Of a stretch of 64,000 nt of DNA, positions 1 to 7,465 are shown one piece after another. The DNA lies in assembly GCF_023100805.1 (NCBI RefSeq), contig NZ_CP095855.1, positions 6,613,001 through 6,677,000 on the forward strand, written 5' to 3'. The stretch's first letter is position 1. Each line of letters starts with the position of its first letter. The translations under genes and the position numbers were made by a program. The stretch is from Chitinophaga filiformis (GTDB lineage: Bacteria; Bacteroidota; Bacteroidia; Chitinophagales; Chitinophagaceae). The notes beneath the pieces were generated by a model that saw nothing but the letters and a program-made list of their open reading frames with translations, had not been told where the DNA came from and did no database searches.

Positions 1-125
1 ATACTCAATTTATTGCTCTAACTTTAGCAGGGTTGCATTTGGCTTCTTCTGATTTAGTTTGAGCCTCTTTTTCTTCCTCATCTCCTGTTTTTCAGCAGTA
101 TGAATATTTAATTAAAATTATATTT

Positions 126-434
126 GTGAATATTTTTGTAGGTAATATAAGTGATAGAACAACCGAAGATGAGATATGGTCTTTATTTGACCCATTTGGA
201 GTTGTATATAGTATTAATGTGGCTTATGATAAGTACAGTGGCCGTTCTAAGGGCTTTGCATTCGTTGAAATGCCAGACGATTCCAATGCAGTACAGGCAA
301 TTAAGGAATTGAATAATTCGGTAGTTGCTGGCCAGACAATAGTAGTGTATGAGGCTCGTCCAAAACCTGAAAGACCGGAAAATAATCGTTTCTCCAGATC
401 CGGCCCAAGACCTGGATTTAGACCCAGATACTAA
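126..434 (+). CDS. RRM-type RNA-binding protein
   Basis: A 102-residue single-domain RNA-recognition-motif protein. The RNP2 strand IFVGNI is at residues 3-8 and the RNP1 strand SKGFAFVEM at about 42-50, the two motifs that contact single-stranded RNA in this family. After about residue 78 the tail is rich in Arg, Pro and Gly and ends in Arg-Tyr, as in the small bacterial RRM proteins common in Bacteroidota and cyanobacteria. The start is GTG at 126; the family normally starts immediately before Asn-Ile-Phe-Val-Gly, so I keep it. A chance or real TATATTTG lies at 119-126, overlapping the start. Likely role: cytoplasmic RNA chaperone or post-transcriptional regulator (family knowledge; target unknown). 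Confidence 0.85.
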   Translation: MNIFVGNISDRTTEDEIWSLFDPFGVVYSINVAYDKYSGRSKGFAFVEMPDDSNAVQAIKELNNSVVAGQTIVVYEARPKPERPENNRFSRSGPRPGFRPRY

Positions 435-437
435 TAA

Positions 438-801
438 TTGGATGTTTTAAAACGTCGATTACCTTCATCTGTTAAGAGAGCAGGGAGCAAAGCCGCAGAA
501 TACGTTAAGTAGTTTGTAGCTTTGCTTTTACGTTTGAATTGGGAAAACCTTTCTGATCCGGAACTTTTACCAGAAGGAGCTGATTTTTGAGTTTTCAGGT
601 AAGTTTTCCATTTCTGAATTCGTTATAGACAAAAAATATGCTGCTGCATTAGCGCAAAAAGAAAGAGTTTTTCGACAGAAAACTGAAACCCGTAAGACAT
701 TATTTCTTACTCTCATAACTACATATGGAGCCAAGAAGAATGATAACTATGTTAATCTTATACAGAAAGAAATCACGATGGAAGCCTTATTCAACAATTA
801 G
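438..801 (+). pseudogene. C-terminal remnant of an AAA-type ATPase
   Basis: Reading across one in-frame stop (TAG 510-512) and one +1 frameshift in the T-run at 584-588, the sequence encodes ...KRAGSKAAEYVK, stop, FVALLLRLNWENL..., then FSGKFSISEFVIDKKYA, RKTLFLTLITTYG and finally ITMEALFNN before TAG at 799-801. This resembles the C-terminal end of the Bacteroidota ATP-binding proteins of the archaeal-type AAA ATPase group (an end of the form FITTYG...LDDLF, from memory). The P-loop N-terminal half is absent, so this is a fragment, not a working gene. It lies directly downstream of the RRM gene and belongs to the AT-rich left end. Family assignment is moderate; the broken-gene call is firm. 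Confidence 0.6.
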
Positions 802-898
802 TTAGCTGGCACCCTAAGCGTAGAAACGATTAGACTTCGAACACTTATTGGATTGAAAACAAATAACTTAACAAATCCATGTTATACAATAAAAAAAA

Positions 899-932
899 CA
901 AAACCTGCACTATGAGCGGGTTTTGCTTTTTT
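899..932 (+). terminator. Rho-independent terminator
   Basis: A 10-bp stem (CAAAACCTGC at 899-908 with GCGGGTTTTG at 916-925, one G-T wobble), a 7-nt loop and then C plus six T at 927-932. It closes the RRM/ATPase-remnant transcript. From 933 to the HxlR stop at 1122 I see no gene or further structure. Confidence 0.75.
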
Positions 933-1121
933 GCGGGCTACGGGGGACAACTTTCGAACCTATTTACAGAATATTTATCTGAGATTCACAACATTATTGG
1001 TAAAATGAAATAAAAATCTGTTGAAAGCCAGATATGGATCAAATTTCATTTACATCTTTAGGGGTAATTACCTTTGTGCCGCACGGTATTATGATGTATG
1101 CACATAAAACAGATGACCTCA

Positions 1122-1487
1122 TTACCTTTCTTTTTTAAACAGGAATTTTCGATGCGTAACTCCCCAGGCCGAAATAGCGTCAATTACCACGCTTAAAGTC
1201 TTACCGTGTTTCGTTAGTTCGTATTCCACAGTTATCGGCTTCGTAGACATTACAGTTCGGATCACTATTTCATTCTGCTCAAGTTCCTGTAACTCTTTAG
1301 AGAGCATTTTAGCAGCAATACCGTCTATCCCACGCAGCATATCCATAAAACGCACCTTACCATATAGCAGCAGCCATCCAATAATCTGAATTTTCCATTT
1401 CCCCGATAACAAGATCATGGTATCCTTTATCGCAATTAGTTGCTCTCTGCAATCAGGTGCTCGCAAGGCTGTTTTCTTTGCATTCAT
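1122..1487 (-). CDS. HxlR-family transcriptional regulator
   Basis: A 121-residue winged-helix regulator. It has the family signature: an N-terminal Cys (APDC), the stretch GKWKIQIIGWLL, then RFMDMLRGIDGIAAKMLSKELQELEQNEIV in separate helices and the wing ...PITVEYELTKHG. HxlR proteins commonly sense electrophiles or oxidants through the N-terminal Cys (family knowledge). I start at the ATG at 1487; the extra three codons upstream would need a TTG. It is transcribed away from the DoxX/DsbA/SDR cluster at 1618-3546 with a 130-bp divergent spacer, the usual arrangement for an HxlR regulator and the redox genes it controls, so it probably regulates them (inference). Confidence 0.9.
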   Translation of the reverse strand: MNAKKTALRAPDCREQLIAIKDTMILLSGKWKIQIIGWLLLYGKVRFMDMLRGIDGIAAKMLSKELQELEQNEIVIRTVMSTKPITVEYELTKHGKTLSVVIDAISAWGVTHRKFLFKKER

Positions 1488-1617
1488 ATGATTCAAATTA
1501 CTGTAATTACTTTATCAATAGCCACTTGATTTCATCAAGGAAACTAGTTTCTAAAAGGTAACAGATAACAATTGTAAAGTTATGTCAAATTAATTTTATG
1601 CCGTAAATATTAGAATC

Positions 1618-1980
1618 ATGCAGAAAGAAAAAAGAATTTATTGGATAATTACTGTTATTGGAATGGCTTTGATTGTGCTTCCATCCTATTTTGCCCCGCA
1701 GGCCTACTTGATTGAAACCATACACAGACTTAGCTTCCCTGCTTATTTCAATCTTGAATTAGACATCTGTAAAATCGTTGGTGCGGTAATTATCCTCATC
1801 CCTGCCATACCCAGGATGTTTAAAGAATGGGCTTATGTCGCTTTCGGAATATTACTGCTTTCCGCCAGCCTGGCACATTGGCTAGCTGATGGTGTTGGAA
1901 AAGGCGTGGCACCGCTGATTCCGTTTGCAATGCTATGTGTATCCTATTATTATTTCAGAAAACTAAGCTATGCCAAATAA
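1618..1980 (+). CDS. DoxX-like membrane protein
   Basis: A 120-residue protein with four predicted hydrophobic segments (about residues 8-26, 50-64, 69-87 and 97-113) and the DoxX-like landmarks LELDICKIVGAVIILIP and FGILLLSASLAHWLADG. DoxX-like proteins are small inner-membrane proteins often encoded beside redox or stress enzymes under HxlR or TetR regulators. Its last 11 bases overlap the 1970 start considered for the next gene, which suggests translational coupling. Precise biochemical role unknown. Confidence 0.8.
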   Translation: MQKEKRIYWIITVIGMALIVLPSYFAPQAYLIETIHRLSFPAYFNLELDICKIVGAVIILIPAIPRMFKEWAYVAFGILLLSASLAHWLADGVGKGVAPLIPFAMLCVSYYYFRKLSYAK

Positions 1981-2824
1981 AACGCCTGCAGTAATCGTAG
2001 CCTTTCTTTTGACATTGATTGCCGCTAATCTGTTCGGTGAGCGCAAGACTATAACCGGAATAAATGATAACAGAAATAATGATACCGTTAAAAAAGAAAT
2101 GCAGAAAAAAATGAAAATAGAAATCTGGAGCGATGTGATGTGCCCATTTTGCTATATAGGCAAAAGGAATTTGGAAGCTGCCCTGGTGCAATTTTCTGAC
2201 AGTAAAAAAATAGAGGTGGAATGGAAAAGTTTCCAGCTTGATCCTTCCATTCCTGAAGTGCCACAGCATCGGGAAAATATTTACCAGTTTGTGGCTGCAC
2301 GGAAAGGAATCAGTTATGAGCAGTCGGTTGGCATGCATCAACAGGTAGTAAGGATGGCTAAGGATGCTGGGCTTGAATATCATTTCGATAAAGCGCTTGT
2401 CACTAATTCGTTGAAAGCTCATCGCCTGATCCAGATGGCAAAAACAAAAGGACTGGGAGAAAAAGCAGAAGAGCGCCTGTTTTATGCATACTTCACAGAT
2501 GGAAAGGATCTTTCTGATGATGCAGTTCTAACAGAAGTGGGAAATGATATAGGTCTGACGAATGATGATGTAAAAGAAGCGCTCACCAACACTGTTTTTC
2601 AACATAAGGTGGAAGCAGACGGGGCTGAAGCATACAGGCTGGGTGCAAAAGGAGTTCCTTTCTTTGTGATAGATCGCAAGTATGCTATCGCTGGTGCTAG
2701 CTCCGGTACTGAAATGCTCAAAGTATTGCAAACTGCTTATGCGGAATGGAAGAAGGATAACTCTGGTCTGCTTCAGGTTGCTCAGGGTGCGACCTGTACA
2801 CCCGGTAATGAGTGTACACATTAG
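1970..2824 (+). CDS. DsbA/FrnE-family thiol oxidoreductase
   Basis: A thioredoxin-fold protein of the FrnE-like DsbA group: the strand KIEIWSDVMCPFCYIGKRNLE carries the active-site CPFC and the cis-Pro loop is GVPFFVIDRKYAIAGA. The C-terminus has two extra Cys (ATCTPGNEC), whose role is unclear. Two starts are possible. ATG 2111 gives 237 residues, the usual length for these cytoplasmic proteins. ATG 1970, overlapping the DoxX-like stop, adds 47 residues with a hydrophobic stretch (PAVIVAFLLTLIAANLFG) that could be a signal anchor and would place the enzyme in the periplasm. The long form is listed because the frame is open and translationally coupled; the start is unsettled. Probable role: disulfide or electrophile stress chemistry with the neighbouring SDR. 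Confidence 0.82.
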   Translation: MPNKTPAVIVAFLLTLIAANLFGERKTITGINDNRNNDTVKKEMQKKMKIEIWSDVMCPFCYIGKRNLEAALVQFSDSKKIEVEWKSFQLDPSIPEVPQHRENIYQFVAARKGISYEQSVGMHQQVVRMAKDAGLEYHFDKALVTNSLKAHRLIQMAKTKGLGEKAEERLFYAYFTDGKDLSDDAVLTEVGNDIGLTNDDVKEALTNTVFQHKVEADGAEAYRLGAKGVPFFVIDRKYAIAGASSGTEMLKVLQTAYAEWKKDNSGLLQVAQGATCTPGNECTH

Positions 2825-2853
2825 TTAATCAATATAAAATACGAGAGAGTAAT

Positions 2854-3546
2854 ATGAAAAAAACAATAGTCATTATCGGTGCTGGTCCGGGCGTAGGATT
2901 TGCTGTAGCAGAAAGATTTGGAAAAGAGGGATACAATGTTGCGCTGCTTGCGAGAAACATGGAAAAACTGAATATGCTAAAGGACGATTTACGGAAGAAA
3001 GGTATTCAGGCCGCGTCTTTCCAGGCCGACATATTAGACAGGGGGCATTTAACCCGCTCGCTGCTGGAGGTTATCAATTATTACGGAGCAATTGATGTAT
3101 TGGAATTTAGTCCAACCCCCACCTGGGAAAGTATTCGGATGGCGAGAAATATAGATGTGGCGAATGAACAGCATCATCTCGATTACCAGGTACTTGCTGC
3201 TATAGCTGCCGTGCAGGTCGTACTCCCAAAAATGCTGGAAAGAAAAGACGGCAGCATCCTGTTCACGACCGCATCATCCGCTCAGAATCCCGTCAATAGA
3301 ACCGCCAGCTTTGGGGTTGCAGCAGGCGCGTTATTAAATTATGTGCGGCTGCTTAATATGGATTTGAAAGAGGACAATATTTATGCAGGTATTGTGTCCA
3401 TAGGCGCTTTGGTTATAAGTGAAAACATTAGTGAAAGCAAAGGGGATTTTCCTGAAGGAATGCCGACGATAACAGCAGCAGAGGTTGCAGATGCGCACTG
3501 GAACCTCCATAAGCAGCGGGATATTGCAGAAATCATCTTGTCGTGA
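2854..3546 (+). CDS. Short-chain dehydrogenase/reductase (SDR)
   Basis: A 230-residue SDR. The Rossmann glycine motif is IIGAGPGVGFAVAERF (residues 6-21), a compact variant of TGxxxGxG. The usual catalytic Tyr-x3-Lys is not evident: the corresponding segment reads NRTASFGVAAGALLNYVRLL, so Tyr appears replaced by Phe and Lys by Ala. That makes it an atypical SDR, possibly with altered or lost dehydrogenase activity (inference from sequence only). The start at ATG 2854 gives the correct N-terminus; the open frame continues upstream to 2812 without family support. It lies 29 bp after the DsbA-like gene and is probably co-transcribed with it. Confidence 0.8.
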   Translation: MKKTIVIIGAGPGVGFAVAERFGKEGYNVALLARNMEKLNMLKDDLRKKGIQAASFQADILDRGHLTRSLLEVINYYGAIDVLEFSPTPTWESIRMARNIDVANEQHHLDYQVLAAIAAVQVVLPKMLERKDGSILFTTASSAQNPVNRTASFGVAAGALLNYVRLLNMDLKEDNIYAGIVSIGALVISENISESKGDFPEGMPTITAAEVADAHWNLHKQRDIAEIILS

Positions 3547-3699
3547 ATTTCGCGGAAAGGTTAATGCAGAAATTAATCAAAGAGATTTTCATCTATCTTC
3601 AGGAAATGACTGGGAGATCGAAGAATGTTTTGGGCTAATAGGCACTCTAACTTGTTCCCTCATTTGCCGACGTCACGAAAGACAGTTCCAGCAAGAGGG

Positions 3700-4185
3700 T
3701 AAATTTTTGCTGACCTCGATGCTGCTGCCTCCAGAGACTAGCGGTGACGGAGGAAAAATTCCACAGGCATTTTAACACCAACGTACTCGGACCGTTCCTG
3801 ACGCCGCAGCAGGCCATCAATTATTTTAGCAAAGAGGGCGGCAACATCATCAACATAAGCTCTGGCGAGAGTGAACATCCCGAGGCTGAGACCAGTTTGT
3901 ACAGCGCAACAAAAGCAGCAATAGATGTACTGACCCAAGCCTGGTCAAAAGAGCTGGCCGGTCGAGGGAGCAGAGTCAACACAGTGGCACCAGGAGTAAT
4001 GGTCAATGAAGGCGATGGAGAAACTTTTATTTCCGAAGATGAAATGGAAACACATTATCGCCATGACACCGTGGGACGTTTGGGTCGCGCACGGAGGATA
4101 TTGCTAAGGTAGTAGTACTGATTGCTTCCGACGCTACCGGATGGCGGGAGATCGCATTAACGTTTCCGGAGGATTGTTTTTCTAA
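3700..4185 (+). pseudogene. Degraded SDR oxidoreductase
   Basis: Pieces of a second, classical SDR lie in three frames. From about 3745 one frame reads FHRHFNTNVLGPFL..., NIINISSGESEHPE, the catalytic-type YSATKAAIDVLTQAW and RVNTVAPGVMVNEG. After LGRA (about 4090) the frame shifts to EDIAKVVVLIASDATGW and shifts again to GDRINVSGGLFF ending at TAA 4183-4185. Just upstream, DLDAAASRD lies in another frame. The N-terminal nucleotide-binding half is missing. Two or more frameshifts and the lost N-terminus show it is non-functional. It may be a decayed relative of the SDR enzymes usually paired with HxlR regulators. Confidence 0.8.
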
Positions 4186-4330
4186 GCAACAGGCTACTTC
4201 AGGCAAGCTACTTACTTGTTGTAAGTGGCGGAAAAGTGACAGGTGTTAGGATCCTTACTTTCAGACAACGAACCTATTTACTTACGATTCCTTTATGAAT
4301 GAAGACGATGAATGGCCTTCTTACATAAAG

Positions 4331-4376
4331 AAAGCTGGTATAATTAAGACCACTTTTGCTTAATTATACCAGCTTT
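4331..4376. terminator. 18-bp perfect hairpin, likely bidirectional terminator
   Basis: AAAGCTGGTATAATTAAG at 4331-4348 is a perfect inverted repeat of 4359-4376 with a 10-nt loop. On the minus strand the stem is followed by CTTTCTTTATG, a weak U-tract. It stands immediately beside the tandem tRNA-Ser fragments, so it could also be a boundary structure of a former mobile element. Confidence 0.5.
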
Positions 4377-4385
4377 TACTCGGAT

Positions 4386-4500
4386 GCGGAGAAAGAGGGA
4401 TTCGAACCCCCGACCTGTTACAGTCAAAATCATTTCATGCAGAGACTGCGCATCGATCACTCACAAACAAAAAAGCCTTCAGACGTTTTATCTGAAGGCG
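4386..4500 (-). pseudogene. tRNA-Ser 3'-half copy A with terminator
   Basis: On the minus strand this copy carries the T-arm and 3' acceptor half of tRNA-Ser (GTTCGAATCCC followed by the acceptor end CTCCGC), but the anticodon arm is disrupted and the 5' acceptor strand is absent. It is followed by its own hairpin GCCTTCAGA...TCTGAAGGC with six U. It has one base fewer than copy B in the G-run before the T loop. It cannot fold into a normal tRNA. Confidence 0.7.
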
Positions 4501-4511
4501 CGGTTTATTTA

Positions 4512-4626
4512 GCGGAGGAAGAGGGATTCGAACCCCCGGACCTGTTACAGTCAAAATCATTTCATGCAGAGACTGCGCATCGATCACTCACAAACAAAAA
4601 AGCCTTCAGATTATTCATCTGAAGGC
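4512..4626 (-). pseudogene. tRNA-Ser 3'-half copy B
   Basis: An almost identical repeat of copy A, offset by 126 bp: the same tRNA-Ser 3' half, the same disrupted anticodon region, and the same following hairpin. The hairpin at 4601-4627 also lies directly downstream of the intact tRNA-Ser and can serve as its terminator. Tandem regenerated tRNA 3' ends are typical of attachment-site scars left by tRNA-targeting integrases (inference); a simple tandem tRNA duplication with decay is the alternative. Confidence 0.7.
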
Positions 4627-4627
4627 T
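4593..4627 (-). terminator. Terminator downstream of tRNA-Ser
   Basis: Stem AGCCTTCAGAT (4601-4611) with ATCTGAAGGCT (4617-4627), 5-nt loop, then six U on the minus strand (4595-4600). It lies 34 bp past the tRNA 3' end. Confidence 0.75.
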
Positions 4628-4660
4628 TTTAATTTCTTGCTAAACGCTCGGTTTATTTAG

Positions 4661-4745
4661 CGGAGAAAGAGGGATTCGAACCCCCGGACCTGTTACAGTC
4701 AACAGTTTTCAAGACTGCCGCAATCGACCGCTCTGCCATTTCTCC
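4661..4745 (-). tRNA. tRNA-Ser(UGA)
   Basis: An 85-nt class II tRNA without encoded CCA. The acceptor stem pairs GGAGAAA (4745-4739) with TTTCTCC (4668-4662), the discriminator is G at 4661, the anticodon arm is GCAGT-CTTGAAA-ACTGT with anticodon TGA (complement of 4709-4711), a long variable arm TGACTGTAACAGGTC follows, and the T loop is TTCGAAT. All expected tRNA-Ser landmarks are present. Its 3' half is repeated twice to the left (copies A and B). Confidence 0.95.
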
Positions 4746-4889
4746 GCTGCAAAAGTATAAAACTGATTTAATTTTCAAAAAAAAACTTTTCCATACTCGC
4801 TTTCATTCCGGTAAAATCCTTTGTGTTGTTGGGTTTGCTCGTAAAAAAAAACTATTTTTAGGTATTACTGATACCCAGTACGGAATAAC

Positions 4890-6929
4890 ATGCGATCAAA
4901 ATTCATCTTCCTGTACCCGCTCCTTTGCCTGATGTTTATACACATTGATACTATTCAGGCGCAGCAATCCACCTGCACTGCGATCGGGCAGAACCCATCC
5001 ACTGCGTTCCCGGTTTGCGGCACCAAAGTATTCAGCCAGGAGTCAGTGCCCAAATGCGGCGGACGCTCCGTTATAGGTCCCCCTTGTCCGGGAGGACAGG
5101 ACGGCGGACTTACAGACGTTAACCCCTATTGGTATAAATTCACCTGTTACAAAGCAGGAACATTAGGATTTAAGATCACCCCTAAAGTATTATCTGACGA
5201 TTATGACTGGCAGCTCTTCGATGTAACGGGTCATTCGCCCGATGATGTATTTACTGACCGCAGCCTTTTTGTTTGCCGGAACTGGTCCGGTGAAGGTGGC
5301 GTGACAGGCGCATCCGGGGCAGGAACTTCCCTGCAGGAATGCGGAGGGATGGGAGTCCCCCTGTGGAGCGGCATGCCCAATCTCATACAAGGCCACGAAT
5401 ACCTGCTGTTGCTAAGTCACTTTACACCAGAAGGACAGTCAGGATATGACCTGGAATTTACAGGAGGCACTGCGGACATTACCAGTCCTGGCATCCCCGC
5501 TATTCAATCAGCCACTTACAATTGTCTGAACAGCACCATCGGCATAAAACTCACCAAGAAAACACTTTGTAAAACATTGACCTCCCAGGGAACGGAGTTC
5601 ATTTTCATAAAAGGTACAGGTACCATCACAGGTGCAAGCGGCGTGAATTGCTCCAATGGCTTTGATAGTGATTCACTGCTCGTACAATTAAGCGCACCAT
5701 TGGCGCCCGGTGATTATACCATCGCCGTCAGGAATGGCTCCGATAGCAATACCGTCCTGGATGTATGTGGTAATGCCCTGGCGGAGGGAGAAAGCGCCAA
5801 TTTCAGTATTGCAGTCCCTCCTCCGGTAGAACTGCGTGGCGTAGCCCCTGTAGGCTGTGCGCCCGACCAGATCAGGATAGGGCTGTCTGTACCTGTACGT
5901 TGCGGCTCTATTGCCGCTAATGGAAGCGATTTCAGGATAACAGGAACGCCACTGGCATCCATCCGCGGAGCTACCGGCAATTGTAATGCAAATAACCTGA
6001 CCGATACCCTGATCATTCAGCTGTCACAAGCATTGGTAAGGGACGGCAACTATACCATCACACTAACTACCGGCACCGACGGCGATCCGATACTGGGAGA
6101 ATGCGGCCAGCCAGCCGTTATCGGACAGACAGTCACCTTTCATACAGCCGACACCGTTTCAGCTGATTTTGACTTTGGCCTGAACAGAAACTGTAAGGTG
6201 AGTACGCTGGACCTCACACATGATGGCGCCAACGGTGTGAATTACTGGCGCTGGACATTTGATAGCACAGATAACCGTTATACGCAAAGTGCCACTAAAA
6301 TATATGGCGACTTTGGAATGAAACACGTCTTCCTGTTTGTATCCAATGGCACCTGTACAGATTCTGTTGCCAGGGACATCAATCTTGAACGGACAATGGC
6401 CGCATTATTCAATGTGGATCCGGGGCCTTATTGCCCAATGGATGTCATCTCGCCTAAGAATGAGAGTTACGGCAACCTTGTCTCTTATCTGTGGGACTAC
6501 GGGAACGGGGTTGTCACTGTTGGCCCCGACGCTGTACCTCAACGATATTATCCCACCCGTAAGGAACAGGACTACCGGATCAGGTTAATCGTAGAAGACA
6601 ATCTTCATTGTATGGATACAGTAGACCATATCATTAAAGCAGTAACAAGCTGTTATATTGATGTGCCCTCTGCATTCTCTCCTAACAATGACGGAGTGAA
6701 TGACTTCCTCTATCCATTAAGTGCTTATAAGGCAACAGACCTGGAATTTTCCGTATATAACCGCCTGGGCCAACTGGTGTTCCAGACTACGGACTGGACC
6801 AAAAAATGGGATGGTACTGTAAAAGGAAAGCCGGCCGATATCGGCACTTATGTGTGGATGCTCCGCTATACTATAAAAGATAGCGGTAAGAAAGTATTCC
6901 GTAAAGGAACCGCCGTACTGCTGCGTTAG
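4890..6929 (+). CDS. Secreted PKD-like protein with T9SS type B (CHU_C) sorting domain
   Basis: A 679-residue exported protein. A signal peptide (residues 1-24, cleavage after IQAQ) is followed by Cys-rich beta domains, two related Ig-like repeats (about 205-310 and 315-420, each with a Cys-Gly-containing end), PKD-like segments (about 430-590), and a gliding-motility-associated C-terminal domain beginning SYCIDVPSAFSPNNDGVND-type near residue 590 and ending in YKGTAVLLR-type strands. The motif AFSPNNDGVND is diagnostic of the CHU_C family, which directs export through T9SS and surface attachment. No catalytic motif is visible, so an adhesin or binding role is likelier than an enzyme. The last codons and stop form the stem of a terminator. 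Confidence 0.88.
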   Translation: MRSKFIFLYPLLCLMFIHIDTIQAQQSTCTAIGQNPSTAFPVCGTKVFSQESVPKCGGRSVIGPPCPGGQDGGLTDVNPYWYKFTCYKAGTLGFKITPKVLSDDYDWQLFDVTGHSPDDVFTDRSLFVCRNWSGEGGVTGASGAGTSLQECGGMGVPLWSGMPNLIQGHEYLLLLSHFTPEGQSGYDLEFTGGTADITSPGIPAIQSATYNCLNSTIGIKLTKKTLCKTLTSQGTEFIFIKGTGTITGASGVNCSNGFDSDSLLVQLSAPLAPGDYTIAVRNGSDSNTVLDVCGNALAEGESANFSIAVPPPVELRGVAPVGCAPDQIRIGLSVPVRCGSIAANGSDFRITGTPLASIRGATGNCNANNLTDTLIIQLSQALVRDGNYTITLTTGTDGDPILGECGQPAVIGQTVTFHTADTVSADFDFGLNRNCKVSTLDLTHDGANGVNYWRWTFDSTDNRYTQSATKIYGDFGMKHVFLFVSNGTCTDSVARDINLERTMAALFNVDPGPYCPMDVISPKNESYGNLVSYLWDYGNGVVTVGPDAVPQRYYPTRKEQDYRIRLIVEDNLHCMDTVDHIIKAVTSCYIDVPSAFSPNNDGVNDFLYPLSAYKATDLEFSVYNRLGQLVFQTTDWTKKWDGTVKGKPADIGTYVWMLRYTIKDSGKKVFRKGTAVLLR

Positions 6930-6938
6930 CAGTACGGC
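6912..6938. terminator. Hairpin spanning the stop codon, shared terminator
   Basis: GCCGTACTGCT (6912-6922) pairs perfectly with AGCAGTACGGC (6928-6938) across a 5-nt loop that includes part of the TAG stop (6927-6929). It sits between the convergent CHU_C gene and the MerC gene, whose stop is 8 bp away. A CGCTTATTT tract follows on the plus strand. Confidence 0.6.
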
Positions 6939-6945
6939 CGCTTAT

Positions 6946-7371
6946 TTATGCAATTGATGAGGTATGAGCTTCACAATCCCGGCAGCCTCTCCAGTTCCTG
7001 ATGTGCGCGGTGACCAGTAGTATAGCACCGGAAATTTTAAGCGCCATTTCCAAGGATACAATGTTTACAAAATTGCCCCCAATCATCAGCAACAGCCCTG
7101 CTGCAAAATATACCAGTACTGCCTTCTGCCGGTGCAGGCGCATATACCCCTTCCAAATGGCCCAGCCGCCCGCTGTCATGGACACCGATACCGTCAAGAC
7201 TTCCAGGAAGGTATTCTCCAGTATTTCTATCCCAAACAGGCTGAAGGTGGTAAAAATAACAGGCAATAACACACAATGAACAGCACAGGCTAGTGATGCG
7301 CCTATGCCGATGGCATCCCATTTTACCTGGTATGCGGGCCTCATTCCGGTAATTCTGTCAGTTTTCTCCAT
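6946..7371 (-). CDS. MerC-domain membrane protein
   Basis: A 141-residue inner-membrane protein with four hydrophobic segments. The first contains GIGASLACAVHCVLLPVIF, the Cys-x3-Cys-type (here CAVHC) signature of MerC, a mercuric-ion transport protein; a second Cys pair (GCRDC) lies near the C-terminus. In Bacteroidota stand-alone MerC-domain proteins are frequent without other mer genes and often sit in metal-homeostasis regulons, so true mercury transport is not assured. I start at ATG 7371, which has a good AGAGGAAA ribosome-binding sequence and the family-like N-terminus; the open frame runs 120 codons further upstream with no family resemblance. Confidence 0.85.
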   Translation of the reverse strand: MEKTDRITGMRPAYQVKWDAIGIGASLACAVHCVLLPVIFTTFSLFGIEILENTFLEVLTVSVSMTAGGWAIWKGYMRLHRQKAVLVYFAAGLLLMIGGNFVNIVSLEMALKISGAILLVTAHIRNWRGCRDCEAHTSSIA

Positions 7372-7434
7372 GGTTTCCTCTTTTCTGTCAAAAATTCCTT
7401 TATCAACGGGTGTGCATTTACTTTCTCCGGGGAA

Positions 7435-7465
7435 CAAAAGTAAATAATTGAAACAATGCTGCAAA
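7435..7465 (-). promoter_or_regulatory. Bacteroidota-type promoter for the MerC gene
   Basis: On the minus strand TTTG (7465-7462), a 19-bp spacer and TACTTTTG (7442-7435) match the -33 TTTG and -7 TAnnTTTG consensus exactly. It lies about 65 bp upstream of ATG 7371. Elsewhere in the gap 7372-7751 there is an inverted repeat TACATTCTTC (7641-7650)/GAAGAATGTA (7664-7673) of unknown role; no gene is credible. Confidence 0.65.

Noticed and set aside
6..95. Minus-strand acidic stretch reading KTGDEEEKEAQTKSEEAK
   Set aside because: Only about 25 codons between stops without a start codon; it could be the end of a gene but cannot be supported from this window.
4356..4622. 88-residue open frame with the repeated EGFEPP motif
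   Set aside because: It is antisense to the tandem tRNA-Ser fragments; EGFEPP is the well-known spurious translation of a tRNA T-arm.
4386..4626. A CRISPR-like repeat array
   Set aside because: There are only two copies of 115 bp, derived from tRNA, with no short regular repeats and spacers.
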